NCBI GenBank assembly: GCA_951812925.1
Contig: OX638368.1
Span: 4,092,001 to 4,156,000 of the forward strand
Origin: Calliopum simillimum
Taxonomy: Eukaryota; Arthropoda; Insecta; Diptera; Lauxaniidae
Direction: 5' to 3'
DNA length: 64,000 nt
The notes under the pieces were generated by a model. The model had not been told where the DNA came from and did not search any database. It was given only the letters and a program-made list of their open reading frames with translations. How positions within the stretch are numbered: the stretch's first letter is position 1; every line of letters starts with the position of its first letter. A program made the position numbers and the translations under genes. Positions 1 through 11,460 of this stretch are shown piece after piece.

Positions 1-915
1 TTATTTCACTGCTTATATTTTCCCTGAAAAGCAATCTTAAGATATATTAAAATACAAGCTTAGAAACACTGGTGACAAATGGATTAAGTATGGATGATGA
101 GGATATCTATAATTCGTGAATAACAACCGATCCAGGAGTCGAGCCACCACTGCCTCCTTCTGGAATTGTCGCGTCGCCGGTTGGCGTTTCCGTCCAGACG
201 TCAAGATTCAAGAGAGTTGCGCCCCCGTTGTCCTCTACTAACCTGTTCTTGTCTGTCTTGTTTGTTCACGAGAGCCTACGCCGCCGCTACACTCTCGTAT
301 AAGGTCAGAAAATTCTCCAGAAAACAAAGTATACGGTCTTAGTCACTGTTCACTGATAAGTTTGTACTGTGTTTTGCTTGAAAGTCTCATTTTCGTCCAC
401 GGATGGTTGAAATACTTGAGGAACACGTCTTATTTCGTTGCCTGCTGGGTTACTAGAGAACAATACCATCAGCAGAACTTACGTTCTACCATTCAGTTTC
501 ATCCACAATCAGCTGTTTCATTTTATTGATAAGATTTGACAGTTGGCACTTACTATTTTGGAACGAGGGTTGCTGCTGCACGCGATAATCATGCAACTCT
601 CGTCCAACTGTTTATCAAGCGGCTGCCCGATAGTTTGTCAAGCCCGTTGGTTAGTTATAAATTAATTCTTAACTTATTTAAATAGAAATTCATTACTTAT
701 TTTAACCTTAATTAGTTCTTAATATTATTTATACTGTAAATACAAGTAATTATTAAAAAGATGTGGACGCAAATGAGGGTTCCGGTTTGTGTCCTCACAT
801 TATTCTCACAAATTCATGAAGTGACATGTGCTGCCAATACTGGGTTAATTTCTGTGTTGCATTTTGACGAACAGTACAGTACCAAACCATCGCATATCAA
901 ATCGTCATGTCGTAT
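1..915. other. Unassigned, partly GC-richer spacer
   Basis: No gene can be supported here. Positions 120-320 are clearly richer in G+C than the surroundings and have no long open frame. The stretch 655-765 is very AT-rich and ends near an oligo-A run. The contrast could reflect the end of an old LTR element, but I see no paired repeat or coding motif to prove that. Confidence 0.4.
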
Positions 916-919
916 ATGT

Positions 920-1330
920 AGGGTGTATCGCATAAGGTAACAAAGTTTCTGTTAGATGATAGAAGAGGCCTAGACTAACAAAAAATTGTACCTGAGGGGG
1001 GGGTGTTAAATGTACCCCGGGATGTTTTAGGTCTAAAACTTATTTTCTGACTTGTTTTAGAAAAAAATCTCTCTAGGGTCACTTTAGTGTTTTAGAGAAA
1101 ACTTTTTCATGCAAAGCTCTTAGCTAATTGTAAGAGCTTTCTAAGAGTGTATTTGGTTTATTGGGTTTTGAAAAATTATGCAAAGTTTTGGATCTTTAAA
1201 ATTAATATTTTAATTTTTCTTTCTTCTTTTTATTAATTTCGCGGGCATTTTAGTACAAAAAAGGTGCTATTACCATACCGGCGCAACGCATGCGAGCAAC
1301 CCGTGTATTACATAGAAAAAAATATTAAGT
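920..1330 (+). repeat. Family A dispersed repeat, left half
   Basis: The segment starts with GGGTGTATCGCATAAGG, then the block GAGGCCTAGACTAACAAAAA, a 'TGACTTGTTTTAG' block and a 'TTAGAGAAAACTTTTTC' block. The same ordered blocks recur at about 8140, 10440-11460 (partly inverted), 21085, 31490-31790 (inverted), 32890-33512 and 41105-41745. Where both ends are present they are inverted repeats, so this is a non-autonomous DNA-transposon-like family. Only one arm plus the start of the centre is present here. Superfamily unknown. Confidence 0.75.
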
Positions 1331-2008
1331 ATAAAATAAACACATTCAAAGGGTTAGAAATTCTTTGTGGTCTTGGTTACAAAGGTCGAAACCTTAAAAA
1401 TTGAAGACAAAATTTTGTAAGAATACCATATTCATCAATAGTTCTGACGTGAAAATCACATGTATGGACACAAATTAAAAAACGGATTAACTAATCAATC
1501 AATACAAATTGTAAAACCATTTGTTTGGTAAAAAAAATCACTTTTTTTTGCTTTTCATCATACGATTGCTACTTAAAATTAGGAATCTAATAAAAATGTC
1601 AACAAAAGAAGGACATATCCGTTTATTCCAAACGAGTGGTTACCATTACGTTGTATATACGATTCTTTTTTTTTCTCTCTCTCTTTGGTGTCTATCTTTC
1701 CTTAATGGGGGAAAAAAAGGTTCGTTTATTTAGTACGAAAAATGAGACATTGTTGAGTTTGTAATCCTTTTATTTGCGCATTGTAGGATATTGAGTTTTT
1801 TTTTTTTCTTTAGAGCTTCATTCCAGAAAGTTTACAGATACTTGGTTTTTTCTATTTAAATTTTTGCTTAAATTTGAACGATTGATAAAGATTTTCTTTA
1901 TCGTAAAAAAGAAGGAAAGAATAAAAGTACATAAAAGGTTAAAGCAAATGTGAGCTTATGCCCGTAACTGCCACATATGTGGGCATATCTAAAAATAATC
2001 TTCCCTTA
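1331..2008. other. AT-rich spacer, nothing recognised
   Basis: Homopolymer-rich AT DNA. The short open frame at 1521-1733 has low-complexity composition and no recognisable motif, so it is not called a gene. Confidence 0.5.
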
Positions 2009-2009
2009 T

Positions 2010-2195
2010 ATGACCCAGGGGGTTTCCCCCCTGGAGAAATCGTTTTTGTCATTGCATCTGAGGGGTTCCCTTTAAGGCATTCAATTCCATCTCTTCATTT
2101 GCCTACGTTGTGCTTCAACTTTACATCTCCTGTATGAGAGAGAGGCTGAATAGTTCTTCAGCAGCCCTTGCCAACATCATACTGACATTGGCAAT
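2010..2195 (-). mobile_element. Fragment related to the R1-like LINE 3' end
   Basis: This segment shares several blocks, in the same order, with 8570-8690 in the 3' untranslated part of the R1-like copy: a C-run followed by CTGG, the TTGCATC-GAGGGGTTCCCT block, and the GCTGAATAG-CTTCAGCAGCCC-TGCCA block. It has no coding part. It is probably an isolated 3' end of the same or a related LINE family. Confidence 0.45.
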
Positions 2196-2204
2196 TTAAC
2201 AAAA

Positions 2205-2503
2205 ATTATCGAGACTATCATATTATCAAAATAATCGAGATTTTCAAAATAATCAAGATTTTCAAAATTATCAAATTATCAAAATTATCAAATTGTCAAA
2301 TTATCAAAATTATCATATCATCAAATTTATCAAATCATCAAAATTATCAAAGCTATCAAATTACCAAAATTATCATATTATCAAAATTAACAAAATAATC
2401 AAAATTATCAAATAAATTATCAAATTATCAAAAGTATCAAATAAAACATTGAAATAAATTATCAGGTATATCAAAAATGATCTAAATTTATCAAAATCCA
2501 TAT
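2205..2503. repeat. AT-rich minisatellite (ATCAAAATT-type)
   Basis: About 300 bp of imperfect short tandem copies alternating ATCAAAATT and ATCAAATT, with occasional longer spacers. No coding potential. It looks like a decayed simple-sequence array. Confidence 0.85.
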
Positions 2504-3360
2504 GAATAGACAAAAAAATTCCGCGAAAGTGGGAAGGCTCATTGTATTAGAGAAATATCCCAAGGTCAAATTTCAAATAGAAAATTTGAAGTATGTAAAA
2601 TTAATTTTAAAACTTTCATAACACATGGATGTAACTGTATGTGCGATGTGCACACATACCTACTGTCCCATGTAAATGCTCCTGCAGTACACTCAAATAC
2701 ATGAAAAAAAAACTATAACAAATGCCATTGTCACCGCCTTACGTGTTAAATTTTAGTCTAAAAAAAAAAATTTGTTCTCCGAGTTGTTATTGTAAATTTC
2801 CATCTGTTCTCACTCTTTCGTGTACAGTTTGACTGTCAGCAACTTTGCTGCGGTCTGTTGCTCTGCATAATCTCCAACCAACCGCGCGCATTCACCATGT
2901 GACAATTGGCAATTGTCCCACTGTACGTTTATTTAGTTCATTCCCAGCAAAAGTAACGGATTCACCAGTTTCCTTTATGTTTCCGCTAAGAATTTTTTTT
3001 CCAATTTTTTCCCACTCTTTGTCGCTTGCAATGTTTCTCCACTGAGCGGAATGTATTCGTTCGTTCATTTGTAGGATGTTAGACAGGATGTGCGCATTTA
3101 AAATTTATGACAACACAAATAATTTTTAGGATTTTGTGGTGCTTTTGGAAAAAGTATTAAATTATATTTTTTCACATTTTTTTTTATTTTTCATTTTTTT
3201 GTACAAACTGTTGTTTTTGTTCTAAACATCCCGATCAAGCGCATAGAATAGTACTTAGTTAGAATAATTTTGGTGTCGAGTTTATTCTTATAGTATATGA
3301 ATAATATTTTTGGAATAATTGTTGCAAAATTTGAAAAAAATCCAGGCCATAAAATACACC
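2504..3360. other. Spacer, nothing recognised
   Basis: No gene or clear repeat structure was found. The frame at 2845-3045 shows no family motif and is probably fortuitous. Confidence 0.45.
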
Positions 3361-3568
3361 TAATTCACGGTGCTTGTGGGAGAATTTAAATCAAATTTTG
3401 ATGTACCTCGGATTTTTTTGTAAATTCTTATTATAGATGTCAAAAGAAGTTATTCTATGCAAAAAATAAAATTATAGAGGTGGCGCTTTTTTAAAAAAAC
3501 GATAAAAATCGAAATTAAAGATAAATAAGTGGTTTTACGTAGTTAAATGGATTTTATTGATAATAATA

Positions 3569-4892
3569 AGTATAAAAAAACAATACAATCAAATTTTTTT
3601 CCAGATTCTGTTTACTTATCGTTCAAATAATGTACAAAAATATTTCCACCCGTGACTCCTCGACTAAATTTTGAGATAATCCCTTTTCCAATTGGGGCAT
3701 TTTCCCATACAAAAAATAAAATTTTTTTTAACTACATTAAACAAAAATCAAAATAATCACATTCGATGTGTTTAACGATGCTACACGCGAATCCGACCTC
3801 AGAATCGCTCTATCGTGTATAGTTTTTGAGATATTCTAATCTAAAAACTGAAAAAAGTCGTTTTTTGCCATGTTTTGAAGCTATATAACTATGTAACATA
3901 TCATCTATTCGTTAAATGTGGTTAAAGTACTTAAAAGCCATGATCTTTTCCTTAAAATCTAATTTAAATTATGTTCATATCTTCATGCTTCTAAGAGATA
4001 TCGTAGACCGAAATATTGGCTAAACGGGTTTTTTGCACTTTTGTGTCTTTTTAGGTTAGGATATCTTTGAGGAAAAAAAGATATCAACATAATTTAAATT
4101 AGGTTTTAAAGGCACAGATTAGGACTTTAAAGTTGTTTACCAGATTTAACGAAACTAAAATTTCTTTCACATTTTAAGCATGTTTAACGAACCGATCATT
4201 TTAAAATTAAACCGTATGGCATACACGTAACAACAGCGGGTGTCAAACGGCTGAATTTACAAGTAGTCGGTTCGTTGAACATGTTTAAAATGTGAAAGAA
4301 ATTTTAATTTCGTTAAGTCTGGTAAACAACTTTAAAGTCCTAATTTTTGCCTTTAAAACCTAATTTAAATTATGTTGATATCTTTTTTTCCTCAAAGATA
4401 TCCTAACCTAAAAAGACACAAAAGTGCAAAAAACCCGTTTAGCCAATATTTCGGTCTACGATATCTCTTAGAAGCATGAAGATATAAACATAATTTAAAT
4501 TAGATTTTAAGGAAAAGATCATGGCTTTTAAGTACTTTAACCACATTTAACGAATAGATGATATGTTACATAGTTATATAGCTTCAAAACATGGCAAAAA
4601 ACGACTTTTTTCAGTTTTTAGATTAGAATATCTCAAAAACTATACACGATAGAGCGATTCTGAGGCCGGATTCGCGTGTAGCATCGTTAAACACATCGAA
4701 AGTGATTATTTTGATTTTTGTTTAATGTAGTTAAAAAAAATTTTATTTTTTTTATGGGAAAATGCCCCAATTGGAAAAGGGATTATCTCAAAATTTAGTC
4801 GAGGAGTCACGGGTGGAAATGTTTTTGTACATTATTTGAACGATAAGTAAACAGAATCTGGAAAAAAATTTGATTGTATTGTTTTTTATACT
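3569..4892. mobile_element. 1.3-kb palindromic element nested in the left arm
   Basis: Two arms of about 625 bp (3569-4197 and 4267-4892) are almost perfect reverse complements around a loop of about 70 bp. The opposite arm of the host element (about 6820-6840) shows the uninterrupted target, so the insertion boundaries can be read: TAATA occurs at 3564-3568 and again at 4893-4897 but once in the empty arm. A shorter 3-bp duplication is equally compatible because the ends are symmetric. There is no coding sequence. Any read-through transcript would form a long hairpin. Confidence 0.85.
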
Positions 4893-5983
4893 TAATAGCT
4901 TTGTTCACGTTCAAAAAATTGTCAACTATTGTTAACAATTTTCGCCTTAAAAGCGTTTTCATACACAAAAAATTTTGAAATGAGAGCGAAAAAAATATGG
5001 CTTCCCATTTCCCCTCCAAACAATTTTTAACAAATTTTAACAAAAAAATTTCATGAGGCAAAAATTGTTCCAAGTGTCAAATAAATTAAATTAAAATAAA
5101 TTGAATTTCAAAAATATTTCAAAAATCTGACGAAAAATTGGAAGACTTGAAATATTTTAAATTCTAATGAATGGTTTTGGAACTTTAGTACAGCAATATT
5201 TAGCTAATAAAATTATCTTCCAAATGTTATGCATTTTGCTCGAATTGTCCCAAAGGTTCGCTGAAAAAATAGGTTTTAATAAAACAAGAATTCTGGGCCG
5301 GCAGCAATTCTGTGTCTTAAGGGGAATAGTATAGGAAATTATAAAATAAATGCTATTTTTACAATACGGATTTATTTGTTATATCATAGATTTTTTTATT
5401 TTAATATAAAACGAATGGGAAAAATAACCAAATTAACAAACTGGTGGTGTTTAGAAATAATTTAAACACAACTTGAAAGTTTAAATTCTTTAATTAAGCA
5501 CTAGTTTCAGTAATAAACTATTTTGGAATTATTTACCATGGTGTCCTAGTAATACCTTATTAAAGACTTTGATTAAGAGTTTGTGATTTTCGCTATGCAT
5601 TTATATTTGGCGATGAGGTTGAACGAATTTAGGAATCGGTGCTATTGTATCAAATCTAAAACTACTGACACAAAAATAACAATACACAAAAAATGCGGTG
5701 GTCCTTTTACCAATTCAGTATTATTTTATAGAGATTATTTTGCTTGGTCCGCTTCCATTTTTTACGTAAGCTCATATTTTTTTGAAACTCCTTTGCCTCC
5801 GTAAAATAATTAATTTGAAATTTGCACAAACTTATATCAGAGGCACTTAAAAAACTAATCTGGGTTTGTTTGATATGATTTTTTGAGATAAAATGGCTTC
5901 TGTGCAAAATTTAACTGACGATTCACTTTCATTCCAGTTTATAGCTCTCTCGTTCAAAGGATCCTTAAGATACAGGAGTGTTC

Positions 5984-6427
5984 CAGAATCCTTCCGATTT
6001 CAGTCACTTTTCGCTTTGAAACTTTTTTGATGAAAACGGTTAGTTACAATACATTAGTGATGAGCAAACCAAGACCAAGATCATAGCAGTCTTGATCGAG
6101 ACCATAGCAGTCTTGATCTTGGTCTTAAAATTATATCAGCGTCTTGGTCTTGGTCTCGAAAAATTATCAAGACCAAGACAAAGACTAATTTTGATCATCA
6201 CTAAATTACATGCTCTATGAAGAATATGGATTTGTGTGTACGGAAAAATTAACGTATGTCATTATAAATCCGCAAAACCGCAAAAAATTCTCCCAGTTGG
6301 TTACTTTTTGGCTAACAAATAAAGTAATTATTTATGGAGCATAAGATTTCGAACCAAACGGATCTATTTCATCGTTTTCATCAAAAAACTTTCGAAATGA
6401 AAAGTTATTAAAACCGATCGGATTCTG
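5984..6427. repeat. Inverted-repeat element, about 60-bp arms
   Basis: The segment begins CAGAATCC and ends with its complement GGATTCTG. The left arm (about 5984-6041), ending in TTTTTTGATGAAAACG, pairs imperfectly with 6366-6427. The middle has been enlarged by the hairpin element at 6055-6203. No coding content. Confidence 0.65.
6055..6203. mobile_element. Small MITE with repeated AAGACCAAGAC motif
   Basis: TAGTGATGA at the left end is mirrored by TCATCACTA at the right end. The interior is packed with AAGACCAAGAC/GTCTTGGTCTT in both orientations. A related, more diverged copy lies at 44530-44690. The ends are compatible with insertion at TA, as in Tc1/mariner-type MITEs. Confidence 0.65.
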
Positions 6428-7032
6428 CAGCAGGCCTAATAATAAACTTTTTGAACATTTCGTTCGATTTAACGTTTATCGGCAATAAGGAAAAACAGCT
6501 AAGTAAATATTCGATAAAAGAGCAACATAAATTCAATACATTTGAAACAAAATTTAAACTGCTTTGTTTTCTAATCAAAAATCGGGTTAAGCAGTTTTTC
6601 TTTCCAGCCACAGATATGACTCTGTTGTTATCATAGAAAGAAAAAAAAAATTATATTGAATATACGAGTATTCCAAAGGCAGTTAGCCCCTTAATTTCTA
6701 ACAATTTTTAACAATTTTTCGTTTTCGTACTTTTGTAGTTTTTTGTTTTTTTGAGAGTAAATTCTACTTACTCTCTGAAATTTTCTTGTTAACAATTGTT
6801 AACAATTTTTTGAACGCGAACAAAGCTATTATTATCAATAAAATCCATTTAACTACGTAAAACCACTTATTTATCTTTAATTTTGATTTTTATCGTTTTA
6901 AAAAAAGCGCCACCTCTATAATTTTATTTTTTGCATAGAATAACTTCTTTTGACATCTATAATAAGAATTTACAAAAAAATCCGAGGTACATCAAAATTT
7001 GATTTAAATTCTCCCACAAGCACCGTGAATTA

Positions 7033-8139
7033 CTTCATGCTAAACGCCGAGAACAAACAACAAAAACAATTTTTCATGGGTGTTGTAATTCCGAGAAATT
7101 TTGAAAATTATTGAAATGTCGTGTTTATTGTAGGCGAGCTTTTATTATACGCCGACACACTTGGCTTAAGAAGACAAATCAAAGCCTTACCTTAAACACA
7201 AGTAGGACTCATAAATATTGCAATTGTCGTTGTGACAATTTCACTTATGCCCCATATGGTGCGCAGTGCTACAAATTCTTTTATTTTCTTTGAAACCTTT
7301 GTGCACCTGAAATACATTTTCAGTAAAAAAAAAAATAAATTGATTACTCCCAAGGTTTTTCTGCTGAAACAACATTATTATTTTTATGCCCAATTTATTC
7401 ATTATATTTAACTTATGTCTCCACATACATATGTGCGTCCATATATAGTGTTGGTCCTCGACTATAAATGCATGTGTGTTTGTGACATTTATATTAATAT
7501 AAATTCAATAAACACTTCACACATACTCATACCAAATAGACATGAATACTCGCAAGCACACAAATGTAGCTGTCAGTTGCATTTGACATTTCATTTAGGG
7601 CAGCGGGGTGTCCTCATACATGATGAAGTGGTTCACAGATTCTTTATTTCGTTTTGTTTTTTTTTTGTGTATTTTGACCATTCAAGGACATTATTTTAAA
7701 TAAGGACCTACTCGTAACTTTTATGAAGAGTGGCATATCAATATTTTGACAGTTTCAGTCAATATAACTTAGAAAACGTATAGTGTGTACTCAAAGAAGA
7801 TTCTTGGCAATACATTACATACAGAAATATGCAAGCACTTGTGTGGCGTTTGCATAAGCATACGTGTTATATCTAAAGTGTTCTTGTTTTTTTACAAAAA
7901 AAAAATAAAACTTTCTCAAAAATTAGCATTTGGCGTGTTTTCATATTGAAAATTAAACACGATTTTTCAATGAAAAGTTATTTTTACTATTGAAACACAA
8001 TTTGCAATAACCAGCTTAAAGCAGTTGTAAAATATTCAGAAACTTTTTGCCTGACTTTTTCAGCATTAAACAATTTTTACTGTGTCCCTTAAAAGTATGC
8101 AATATTTTTTTGTAGATCTCACACATAGCTTTTATTATA
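7033..8139. other. Single-copy-like spacer
   Basis: No gene supported. 7415-7560 contains ACATA/CACA-rich sequence typical of fly spacers. Short open frames on both strands overlap one another and have no recognisable motif. Confidence 0.45.
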
Positions 8140-8461
8140 CAGGGTGTATTGCATAAGGTTACGAAGCTCTTGGGAGGTGATAGAGGAGGCCTAGGCTAAC
8201 AAAAAATTGCACTTGCGAGTGAGGAGGTCTAAAATGTATCCCTGAGGAGTGTAACGAACCTTTCCTTCGTAAGCCGGGGTGTAGCTGTCGGCTTCTAGGG
8301 TTCACTGCAAAATATATACTTCATAATAAAACACAGCTTTTCTAAACGTTATAATTCACTTTATGCACTAAAACCTATGCGACGACCACCAAGAGGAAGC
8401 CATTAAATTAAATGTTAGCCTAATTAATACTATAGTATAAATAAGGCTATGAGCGCAACAG

Positions 8462-9475
8462 TTTTTTTTTTTTTTTTTTTGCGGATGAGGAGTGAAGAAG
8501 CATTTGCACTCTTAGGCCCGTCATGTCGGACTCTCCTAAACGTTCTATCAACTAAAAACACTTCCTCTTTATCGGGACCTCCCCCCTGGGAAACGATTTT
8601 TGGCATTGCATCAGAGGGGTTCCCTATAAGGCATTTAATGCCATGGGCTGAATAGTGCTTCAGCAGCCCCTGCCAGCATCTTTATTTATCTTTTTAATAA
8701 AGGGGGGAAACCAGGGGGGGGAGAAACCGCTTCAGGACTTGGGCCTTAGCCGAGGATGAACGAGATCCTATTGACTGCGATCTCTGCCAGGACGAAAGTT
8801 GTCCTGTTCTGGAACTCTCTTGGTCTCTGCCAAGGCGAACGAGGCCTAGTGTCGAGACCCAAGATGATGCATAGCGGCAGCGTTTTTCAATGTCAAAGGA
8901 TTTCTTGACTTCTGGCAGCTTGATAAGCATCAAGATCTCTCTTCTTTAAATGAAGTACGCTCTCTACATATCGTCCTATTAATAACCAATTTTCTTCGCT
9001 TATCAGCATAGTTGGTATGATGTTTTCGGCTGTAAGTGCACCAACGCGATTCTGTTACTCCCGTCTTCTCCCCGCCCAATTTCTGCAGTTGAAGAACGTA
9101 TGTTCCACATCGTCGATTTCTGCATTGCCGTATATGCAGTGTGGTACACCTGTCTTTGCTATCTTGTTTAGGGATTTCTGAAAATATCCATGTCCTGATA
9201 GCAGCTGCGTTATGTAATAATTTACCTCACCAAATTTCCTGTCTAACCAGAGGTTCAACTGGGGTATTAGCCGCGCAGTCCAGCGTCCGAAGGTTTTATT
9301 TTGCCATCTCTCTTGCCAGCTTTGTAAGGTGTGAGCCCTGACATCTTGCGCTGTTCACTGGCTTACCACTTGGTTCTTCTGCGTCCACAGTCTTTGACGC
9401 TCCAGGGCCAACAAGTCTATTGGTATCATACCGCGCAACAGTGGCCTAACCTTTACTTCGTTGGTATAGTAAAAG
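8462..9475 (-). pseudogene. R1-clade LINE, 5'-truncated 3' end with poly(A)
   Basis: Read on the minus strand, 9475 to about 8935 translates as the C-terminal part of a non-LTR retrotransposon ORF2. The motifs are IPIDLLALERQRLW, then GRWTARLIPQLNLWLDRKFG, YYITQLLSGHGYF, a degraded zinc-knuckle-like segment ending DDVEHTFFNC, and after an in-frame stop ALTAENIIPTMLISEENW. This order is characteristic of the R1 clade downstream of the reverse transcriptase. At least two stops interrupt it, so it is dead. A 3' untranslated stretch follows and ends in a T-run on the plus strand (8462-8480), which is the poly(A) tail. The RT domain is missing because of 5' truncation. Confidence 0.8.
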
Positions 9476-9629
9476 CGCATATCCTGAGTCGATGAAAGCA
9501 CAAGTCATTTGCTTTTGATTTTTTAACGAAGTGATTGTTAGGCCACTTTTGCGCACAAAGCCTCAATTATAATATAAAGTTATCACATTGCTTAAATTTG
9601 AATCTTCCTAAAAGAGGATAAGGTTCCAG

Positions 9630-9830
9630 CGTGTCTCTGTCCGTGGAGTACATCACTGACCATGCCTCTCTGTCTTTGATCCTGGATCTCCGTCTGTCCA
9701 TCGTGGAGTGCATCAAAGACCATGTCTCACCGTCACTAATCCTGGGACTGCGTCTATCCGTCATGGAGTGCATCACAGACCATGCCTCTCCGTGAGTTGT
9801 CCTCAAAATGTGTCCTACGGTTGTTGATTA
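9630..9830. repeat. Three tandem copies of a ~60-bp unit
   Basis: The unit contains GTGGAGTRCATCA-GACCATG followed by a CTC-CCGT stretch and an ATCCTGG block, and recurs about every 60-61 bp with some substitutions. The minus-strand frame 9567-9806 simply repeats with the unit and is not a gene. Confidence 0.8.
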
Positions 9831-9834
9831 CAAG

Positions 9835-10410
9835 TTCCAGTCATGTCTCAATGTGTTCTCGTTATTAAAAAAATCCTAAGTTGCTGGAGGTATTAAATGA
9901 ATCAGGATCTCGTCTTGCATATGCGGCGACCACCAAGGGGCCGCCTGCCCCCTTGCGTGTGATGCAGAAGTAATGTTCGTTGGGCTGTGTTCGAAGTTCT
10001 TTAATGATGCGATATTCAGTTGGTTTCAAACTTAGTTGGCCGACAGTTTGACATCCGTGTGTATTTTGTTCGTATACTCGCTTTGTTAAAGAAACTTTTG
10101 TTGATTTCTTTAGATTAAGCTGGCCGAGAGTGAAATATTTATGTCTAATCATGCAGATAAGTGTTGAATTGATGAAGACGAACGAGTTTTCCATATGTTT
10201 GTCCGATGTCGATTGCCAGTTGGGCATAAGTTGCGTTTAAGTTGCATGTGTTGTTCGATGTTAGTAGGCCGTTGGACATAAGCTGCATGCCAATTGGTTG
10301 GTTGGTTGTAGGTTCGGTTGGCTAGTTGGATGGTTGGTTATTTGGATGAAAATTCCATGCTTAGGTCGCAGTGTGTGCGCAAATAAGCATATTTGACTTG
10401 CATCATCACT
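9835..10410. other. Inserted sequence of unknown origin
   Basis: Moderately GC-rich relative to the surroundings, with recurring GTTGG words at 10297-10345. The minus-strand frame 9865-10227 (120 codons) is the longest open frame here but shows no motif I recognise; it may be remnant transposon coding sequence. Confidence 0.35.
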
Positions 10411-10717
10411 GGAGTTACAGGGTTACAACTGAGACAACTTTTCTCTGAAAAACTTTTAGCTAATAGTATGAGCTTCCTAAGAGTACATTTGATTTGTAGG
10501 GTTTAACAGGATTTTGCAAAGTTTAAATTTGATATTTAAATTTTTCTTCCTTTTTTTTTTTTTGACTTTGGCGGCCATTTTGGTATGAAAAGGGTCTTAT
10601 TAACATACCTCTTTATAACTTTTTTTGAAAGTCTCAATAAATTTTCTTTAATTCTGTAGTGCATTTATTGTACCAACTTTTTATTTTGAGGTCGCAAAAA
10701 ATACTTTTCTATGTAAC

Positions 10718-10956
10718 ACAAGTGAAAGTACTAAGTCAATTTTTCCGAATTTTGAGTTATTTAGTATTTCTGGTCTAAAATATTATAGCCTTTAGTTAAA
10801 TAAGACCCATTTAGCTATATTTCTGTTAAAAAGTGGTTATTTTCAGCATAAAAGAAAAAGCAAAATAACAATTTCCATACAAAAAAAACAAAATTTAATT
10901 TCTTGAACATCAAATATTCAAAAACTTGAAAAACTGACTTAGTACTTTTCACTTGT
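10718..10956. mobile_element. MITE nested in family A centre
   Basis: ACAAGTGAAAGTACTAAGTC at the left is mirrored at the right by a near-exact inverted copy ending ACTTTTCACTTGT. The equivalent position in the copy at 41500 has no such insert, so this is a separate small element inside family A. Confidence 0.75.
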
Positions 10957-11460
10957 ATAGGTGCGATATGATGTGCGCACTACACGCTCTGCTCTTTATC
11001 TATTGGAGCCTTCAAATGGATCGTTCTTGAACAGTATTTTTTTCTGAATTCATTAAAAAAATTGGTAGGACAAATGTACAACCGAATTAAAAGAAATTTA
11101 ATAACAATTTCAAAAAAAAAAATTAAAGGTAGGACCTTTTTCATACTTAAATGGCCGCCAAAGTCGAAAAATATAAAATGTCAAATTTTAAGGTCCAGAA
11201 CTTTGTAAAATCCTTTTAAACCCTTTACATCCTTAGAAGGCTCATACAATTAGCTAAAGGTTTTCTTAAAAAAAAAATGTTTTCTCTAAAACGCAAGGGT
11301 GACCCAAGAAAATTTTTTTCTAAAACAAGTCAGAAAATCTGTTTTAACCCTAGAGCTCCTCTGCGGCACATTTTAGAACCCACCTCAGGTGCAATTTTTT
11401 GTTAGCCTAGGCCTACTCTAACAACTCCAATGCTTGGTAACCTTATGCGATACACCCTAC

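Larger units (their letters stand above)
3361..7032. mobile_element. Composite element with 212-bp terminal inverted repeats
   Basis: 3361-3572 is the near-exact reverse complement of about 6820-7032; both contain TAATTCACGGTGC at the outer edge and the AAATGGATTTTATTGAT block inside. The arms continue inward past a later insertion: 4897-4945 pairs with 6783-6822. The interior carries a 1.3-kb palindrome, a second inverted repeat at 5984-6427 and a small hairpin element at 6055-6203. No transposase is visible, so this is a large non-autonomous foldback-type element that has collected younger insertions. Confidence 0.8.
8259..10410. mobile_element. Insertion inside family A, composite
   Basis: The inserted block begins TGTAACGAACC after GGAGT and is followed by a second GGAGT. 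A block TATGCGRCGACCACCAAG occurs near both ends (8376 and 9920) in the same orientation, as long direct repeats of an LTR element might leave, but I cannot demonstrate full LTRs. Inside lie the R1-like LINE end and a 60-bp tandem repeat. The identity of the carrier element is unresolved. Confidence 0.4.
8140..11460 (+). mobile_element. Family A element with both ends, split by an insertion
   Basis: The left end (8140-8258: CAGGGTGTATTGCATAAGG, then the GAGGCCTAGGCTAAC block) and the right end (11160-11460, ending CCTTATGCGATACACCCT) are inverted copies of the ends seen at 920 and 33512. Right of about 10411 the family A sequence resumes exactly where it stopped. The roughly 2.15 kb between 8258 and 10410 is therefore an insertion, with GGAGT at both junctions. 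A further small MITE sits in the centre at 10718-10956. Confidence 0.75.

Noticed and set aside
1..770. Possible LTR at the left edge
   Set aside because: No second copy, no TG...CA boundaries and no coding region of an LTR element could be demonstrated.
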